A stretch of DNA of 64,000 nt from Oligoflexia bacterium. GTDB taxonomy: Bacteria; Bdellovibrionota_G; JANQFH01. Below the pieces are notes generated by a model. It was not told the origin of the DNA. It searched no databases and saw only the letters and a list, made by a program, of their open reading frames with translations. Of this stretch, positions 60,272 to 64,000 are shown one piece after another. The stretch is from positions 50,761 through 114,760 of the forward strand of contig JANQFH010000013.1 of assembly GCA_028277945.1 (NCBI GenBank). Direction: 5' to 3'. Positions within the stretch are counted from its first letter, which is position 1; the number at the start of each line of letters is the position of its first letter. Both the position numbers and the translations under genes were made by a program.

Positions 60272-62929
60272 TCACGGGCTCGCAGCGATACCTGCCTGTG
60301 CTGCCGCCAGTCGGGCAACAGGGACACGGAACGTCGAACAGCTGACGTAATCTAGGCCAACCTCGTGAAAGAAACGGACTGAGCTTGGATCTCCTCCGTG
60401 CTCGCCACAGATGCCGAGTTTTAGATCGCCTCGAGCTGCCCTACCCTCTTCACAAGCCAACCGGACTAAACGGCCAATACCCGGCTGATCCAAAACACTA
60501 AAGGGATCTCGCTTATAGATGCCTATCTCAATGTACCTATCGAGAAACTTACCGGCGTCGTCACGGCTCATACCAAGAGCCGTCTGCGTCAGATCATTGG
60601 TACCAAAACTGAAAAACTGTGCATGCTCTGCGATTTCTCCCGCTGTCAATGCCGCACGCGGAATCTCGATCATCGTCCCAATCAAACAGCTTACTTGTAC
60701 ACGGCTCTTTGCTAATACCTCTTTACAGATTTTCTCTGCACGCGCTTGCAGCCAATGAAATTCCTCGGCCGCACCTACAAGAGGAATCATAATCTCAGGC
60801 AAGACACTGCCCTTAGCCTTGGCCTCAACCTCACAAGCGGCCTCAACGATGGCCTGCACCTGCATATCGTAGATCTGTGGAAAGGTGATTCCCAAGCGAC
60901 AGCCACGATGACCTAACATCGGGTTAAACTCGGTGAGTTTGTTAATACGACTGCGTAGCCACTCTGAATCAAAGTCCAACTTTTTACTTAAAAAGCTGAC
61001 TCCCTCGGCATCGTGGGGCAAAAACTCATGCAACGGCGGATCTAACAAACGTATAGTCACTGGAAGACCCGACATGGCCTTGAAGATTTCGACAAAATCT
61101 TGCCGTTGTTCGCCAAGAAGCTTCTGTAATATCTCCTCACGATCGGCATCCTTCTCCACGAGAATCATCTTGCGTACTAAAGCAATACGATTCTCATCAA
61201 AAAACATGTGTTCGGTGCGACACAGACCAATGCCTTCGGCACCAAGTTCACGAGCACGCTGCGCATCCTGCGGCGTATCTGCATTAGCCCGCACCCGTAG
61301 CCGCCGATGCTGATCGGACCACTGCAAAAACTGCAGCAAATTTTCATCCAGCTGCGCCTCAATCAACGGTGCCTCACCAAGCATAACCTCACCGCTGCTG
61401 CCATCGATGGTTATGAGATCACCATCTTTCACGGTCGTCGAAGCCGTAGCAAACTCTTGCTTTTTACTATCTACATGAATGGCGTTGCAGCCAACGATAC
61501 AGGGCTTTCCCATGCCACGTGCAACCACGGCGGCATGGGAGGTCAGGCCGCCGGTTGAGGTAAGAATACCAACTGCCGCATACATACCGTGAATGTCCTC
61601 AGGGGAAGTCTCTTCCCGAACCAAGATAACTTTCTCGCCGTTACTACTGCGTTTCTCTGCCTCATCGGCATCAAAGGTCACTCTACCTGACCCAGCGCCT
61701 GGGCTTGCAGCCAGGCCCTTTACCAGCACAGTGCGTTTAAAATTTGGATCGATAGTTGGATGCAACAGTTGCTCCAGCTGATCGGGCTGCACCCGCATGA
61801 GTGCGGTCTTTTTATCGATTATATTCTCTTTAACCAAATCACTGGCGATCTTCAGTGCGGCTTCGGCCGTACGTTTACCATTACGGGTCTGCAACAACCA
61901 CAATTTCCCAGCTTCAATCGTAAACTCCACATCCTGCATATCCACATAGTGCCTCTCAAGTTTGGCACAGACAGTGGTCAGCTCTTTGAAAAGCGCTGGC
62001 ATACTCTCTTCCATAGATACTACGCCGCTCCCGGCAGCATCAGCTTGGCGAATGGGCTGTGGAGTGCGAATACCAGCAACAACGTCCTCACCTTGGGCAT
62101 TTATGAGGTACTCTCCATAGATGTGTCGCGCACCTGTGGAAGGGTTACGAGTGAACGCCACGCCGGTGGCACTGTCGTTGCCCAAATTCCCGAAAACCAT
62201 ACACTGAATGTTGCAGGCGGTACCAAGAGAGTCAGGAATATTATGCAACCGGCGATAAACCTTCGCCCTCCGACCACTCCACGATTGGAACACGGCTTTG
62301 ATGGCACCTAAGAGCTGTTCCCAGGGATCCTCGGGAAAAGGCTCACCTAGAACATCGGCATAGATCTGTAGAAACTCGCCTGCCAAATCCCGCATCTGTG
62401 TAGCGCTGAGGTCTGCATCCGTCTTTACTCCACTCTTCTTTTTAACCGCTGTCAGAAGCTCTTCCATGGGCCGAGTGTCAACGCCTCGAACCACATTGGC
62501 ATACATCTGAATAAAGCGGCGATAGCTATCGTAGGCAAAACGCTCATTATTGCTCGCGGCTGCTAAACTCTTAACGGTTTGTGAGTTCAAACCAAGGTTG
62601 AGGACGGTATCCATCATGCCTGGCATGCTGAACTTAGCGCCCGAGCGCACGGAAACGAGCAAGGGAGACGTTGTATCACCAAAACTGCGTTGCATCGCCC
62701 CCTCCAGTACTGCTACGGCCTGCTGCAGTTCTTGCGTAAATCCTTGTGGTAAGGCATCGGTAATTGCATAGGCATTACAGACTGCCGTTGTGATTGTAAA
62801 ACCAGGTGGCACGGGAATGCCGAGACTACTCATTTCAGCAAGGTTGGCGCCTTTCCCGCCTAACAGATCCCGCATATCCTTAGAACCATCTGCCTTGCCT
62901 GCACCAAAGTGAAAGATAGAGTCTGCCAC
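60272..62929 (-). CDS. ppdK: Pyruvate, phosphate dikinase
   Basis: This enzyme interconverts pyruvate, ATP and phosphate with PEP, AMP and PPi. The 885-residue protein has all three parts: the ATP-grasp N-terminus (FGAGKADGSKDMRDLLGGKGANLAEM), the phospho-histidine domain GGLTSHAAVVARGMGKPC with His465, and the PEP-binding barrel with GTNDLTQTALGMSRDD and catalytic Cys841 in GICGEHGGDP. It is upstream of rplU on the same strand. Confidence 0.97.
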   Translation of the reverse strand: MADSIFHFGAGKADGSKDMRDLLGGKGANLAEMSSLGIPVPPGFTITTAVCNAYAITDALPQGFTQELQQAVAVLEGAMQRSFGDTTSPLLVSVRSGAKFSMPGMMDTVLNLGLNSQTVKSLAAASNNERFAYDSYRRFIQMYANVVRGVDTRPMEELLTAVKKKSGVKTDADLSATQMRDLAGEFLQIYADVLGEPFPEDPWEQLLGAIKAVFQSWSGRRAKVYRRLHNIPDSLGTACNIQCMVFGNLGNDSATGVAFTRNPSTGARHIYGEYLINAQGEDVVAGIRTPQPIRQADAAGSGVVSMEESMPALFKELTTVCAKLERHYVDMQDVEFTIEAGKLWLLQTRNGKRTAEAALKIASDLVKENIIDKKTALMRVQPDQLEQLLHPTIDPNFKRTVLVKGLAASPGAGSGRVTFDADEAEKRSSNGEKVILVREETSPEDIHGMYAAVGILTSTGGLTSHAAVVARGMGKPCIVGCNAIHVDSKKQEFATASTTVKDGDLITIDGSSGEVMLGEAPLIEAQLDENLLQFLQWSDQHRRLRVRANADTPQDAQRARELGAEGIGLCRTEHMFFDENRIALVRKMILVEKDADREEILQKLLGEQRQDFVEIFKAMSGLPVTIRLLDPPLHEFLPHDAEGVSFLSKKLDFDSEWLRSRINKLTEFNPMLGHRGCRLGITFPQIYDMQVQAIVEAACEVEAKAKGSVLPEIMIPLVGAAEEFHWLQARAEKICKEVLAKSRVQVSCLIGTMIEIPRAALTAGEIAEHAQFFSFGTNDLTQTALGMSRDDAGKFLDRYIEIGIYKRDPFSVLDQPGIGRLVRLACEEGRAARGDLKLGICGEHGGDPSSVRFFHEVGLDYVSCSTFRVPVARLAAAQAGIAASP

Positions 62930-63010
62930 AGCCCGCTCTCCTCTAAGATTAGTGGTCTACGATAATGCGGAAGCAAGCAACTGTAAAGAAACTAGAATGA
63001 AGAACAGATG

Positions 63011-63547
63011 CTAATGGTAGGAAAGGTCGCTCAGTGTCGCGGCTACGGTTGGGGTGCCGTCTAGAACCGTAGAAAGTCGTTGCATGGAAACAATCAACAG
63101 GGTTGTCTCACCTTCGGCAATGTATTCAGCAACGTTAACCACAAACGGCTGCGTCGGCAGCGTTGGGGTTAACTGACCCTTGTCTAGTATGGGGAATGCA
63201 TCGCCAACCTGAATCTGCAGAGTGTAGTTGAGGCTGGCAGAAATTCCCGCAGGCATGGCCAAAACTCCAGAGAGCTCGGACTCGCCGTGCGAGGTTAGCG
63301 GCAGTACACCGTAAACCACCTTACCGGCGGCAATCGGCAAGGCAATGACATTCTCCTGCGTCGATACAGCAATCTCTTCAACATCGCCTTGCTCAACGCC
63401 CTCGACAAGACTAACCTGGTACCAGACACCCTGTTGCTGCAACAGGTTATTGGTAATCTCACTGCTCTCCTCGGCACCACCACAGCCAACAGCGATAACC
63501 AACGGTAGCCACAGGAAAAAATGCCTTTTGCCGCGTACCCACAGCAT
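63011..63547 (-). CDS. Lipoprotein of unknown function
   Basis: The 178-residue protein starts with a basic n-region and hydrophobic stretch ending in IAVGCGG, a lipobox with Cys22. The rest is a beta-rich domain with no recognised family. It lies between ppdK and the proline dehydrogenase gene on the same strand, 81 bases and 63 bases from them. Confidence 0.7.
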   Translation of the reverse strand: MLWVRGKRHFFLWLPLVIAVGCGGAEESSEITNNLLQQQGVWYQVSLVEGVEQGDVEEIAVSTQENVIALPIAAGKVVYGVLPLTSHGESELSGVLAMPAGISASLNYTLQIQVGDAFPILDKGQLTPTLPTQPFVVNVAEYIAEGETTLLIVSMQRLSTVLDGTPTVAATLSDLSYH

Positions 63548-63610
63548 AACTCTTGTATGATAGCAAAAAAGTCGCTGTCCTTCAAAGCTGGCCGGATCGC
63601 ATCTGTGGCC

Positions 63611-64000
63611 TTAGTCCTTGAAAAGATTATTCAAAATAAACAGGACGTTCTCTTTACGTTCTCGTAGCCGGCGGTAAAAATAGGGTAGCCAATCATGGCC
63701 ATAGGGGACATAGGCACGAACCTTGAACCCCTCAGCAGCCAACTGTGCTGCCAAACGGCGTCGTAGTCCATAGAGCATCTGAAACTCAAACGTATCGCGT
63801 GGGATCTGCATCTCCCCTACCAGCTTGCGTGCCGTAGCGATCAAAAGATCATCATGGGTTGCTATGGCTGGATAAACCGGTTTGCCGGCAGCCACTGCTT
63901 CAAAGAGCAGCTTCATGAGCTCAACAAAATGGTTGCGTATGTCACGCATGTTCTGCCAGGCAATGGTAGCTGGTTCTTTATAAGCCCCCTTACAGAGGCG
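63611..64000 (-). CDS. Proline dehydrogenase, C-terminal fragment
   Basis: This gene runs off the right edge. The visible 129 residues contain RLCKGAYKEPATIAW (from the last bases of the window), THDDLLI, FEFQMLYGLRRRL, and VRAYVPYGHDWLPYFYRRLRERKENV. These are FAD-binding and substrate motifs of proline dehydrogenase (PutA/PRODH family). The protein ends 15 residues after YFYRRLRER, so it is a monofunctional enzyme, not a PutA fusion. Confidence 0.92.
   Translation of the reverse strand, partial: RLCKGAYKEPATIAWQNMRDIRNHFVELMKLLFEAVAAGKPVYPAIATHDDLLIATARKLVGEMQIPRDTFEFQMLYGLRRRLAAQLAAEGFKVRAYVPYGHDWLPYFYRRLRERKENVLFILNNLFKD

Noticed and set aside
1..64000. CRISPR array or phage region
   Set aside because: No regularly spaced repeats and no integrase, capsid or terminase genes were seen.

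Overview
The window looks like a chromosomal segment of a Gram-negative bacterium of deltaproteobacterial grade (Myxococcota or Bdellovibrionota-like). The reasons are a transmembrane Ser/Thr kinase beside several FHA and DUF4388 proteins, a PilZ protein, type IV pilin-like proteins, many exported lipoproteins and proteases, and the gene orders yicC-gmk-rpoZ and rplU-rpmA-obgE. Base composition is moderate (about half G+C, by eye). No phage or transposase gene was seen, and the species is not identifiable from the sequence alone.

Layout. 1-193 is the tail of a sugar nucleotidyltransferase. 194-11689 (minus) holds purN behind a tightly coupled complex I operon with nuoA, C, E, F, G, H, J, K, L, M and N, but without nuoB, nuoD or nuoI. 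11830-19525 is a phospho-signalling block: a membrane kinase with an HExxH periplasmic domain, three FHA proteins (five FHA domains), and two DUF4388 proteins. 19707-29223 is an export and protease block: PilX-like and pseudopilin-like proteins, an HExxH peptidase, an M30-like lipoprotein and an S41 peptidase lipoprotein. 29271-32255 holds two VapBC-type toxin-antitoxin pairs around a Bax-inhibitor-1 protein and a small Cys/Gly-rich exported protein with a sigma-54-like promoter. 32471-36925 holds two large exported proteins of unknown function.

36941-50577 holds hyuB-hyuA, a DUF5684-like protein, an orphan CpaF ATPase, a major pilin, a HEAT protein, an isolated rplC, a PilZ protein, and an apparent operon pccB-biotin carboxylase-biotin carrier-yicC-gmk-rpoZ. 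50637-50757 is a rod-like structured element. 50777-57813 holds a Zn-ribbon/TPR membrane protein, tRNA-Arg, two paralogous MFS transporters behind a rubredoxin, gloA, tRNA-Phe, and an mntA-hepT pair enclosed by copies of the tRNA-Phe 3' end, then rsfS. 57782-64000 (minus) holds proline dehydrogenase (cut by the edge), a lipoprotein, ppdK, rplU, rpmA, obgE and a membrane-anchored unknown.

How the genes may work together. The kinase and FHA proteins plausibly form one phosphothreonine-reading circuit, and the TPR protein at 50777 carries a duplicated TxxD motif that such FHA domains could read. The pilin-like proteins, CpaF and PilZ protein point to a surface pilus or pseudopilus under c-di-GMP influence. 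The most notable departures from textbook organisation are the nuo operon lacking exactly the B, D and I subunits, the kinase-metalloprotease fusion, the toxin-antitoxin pair in a tRNA-Phe scar, the orphan rplC, and the tandem-GA hairpin element downstream of rpoZ.
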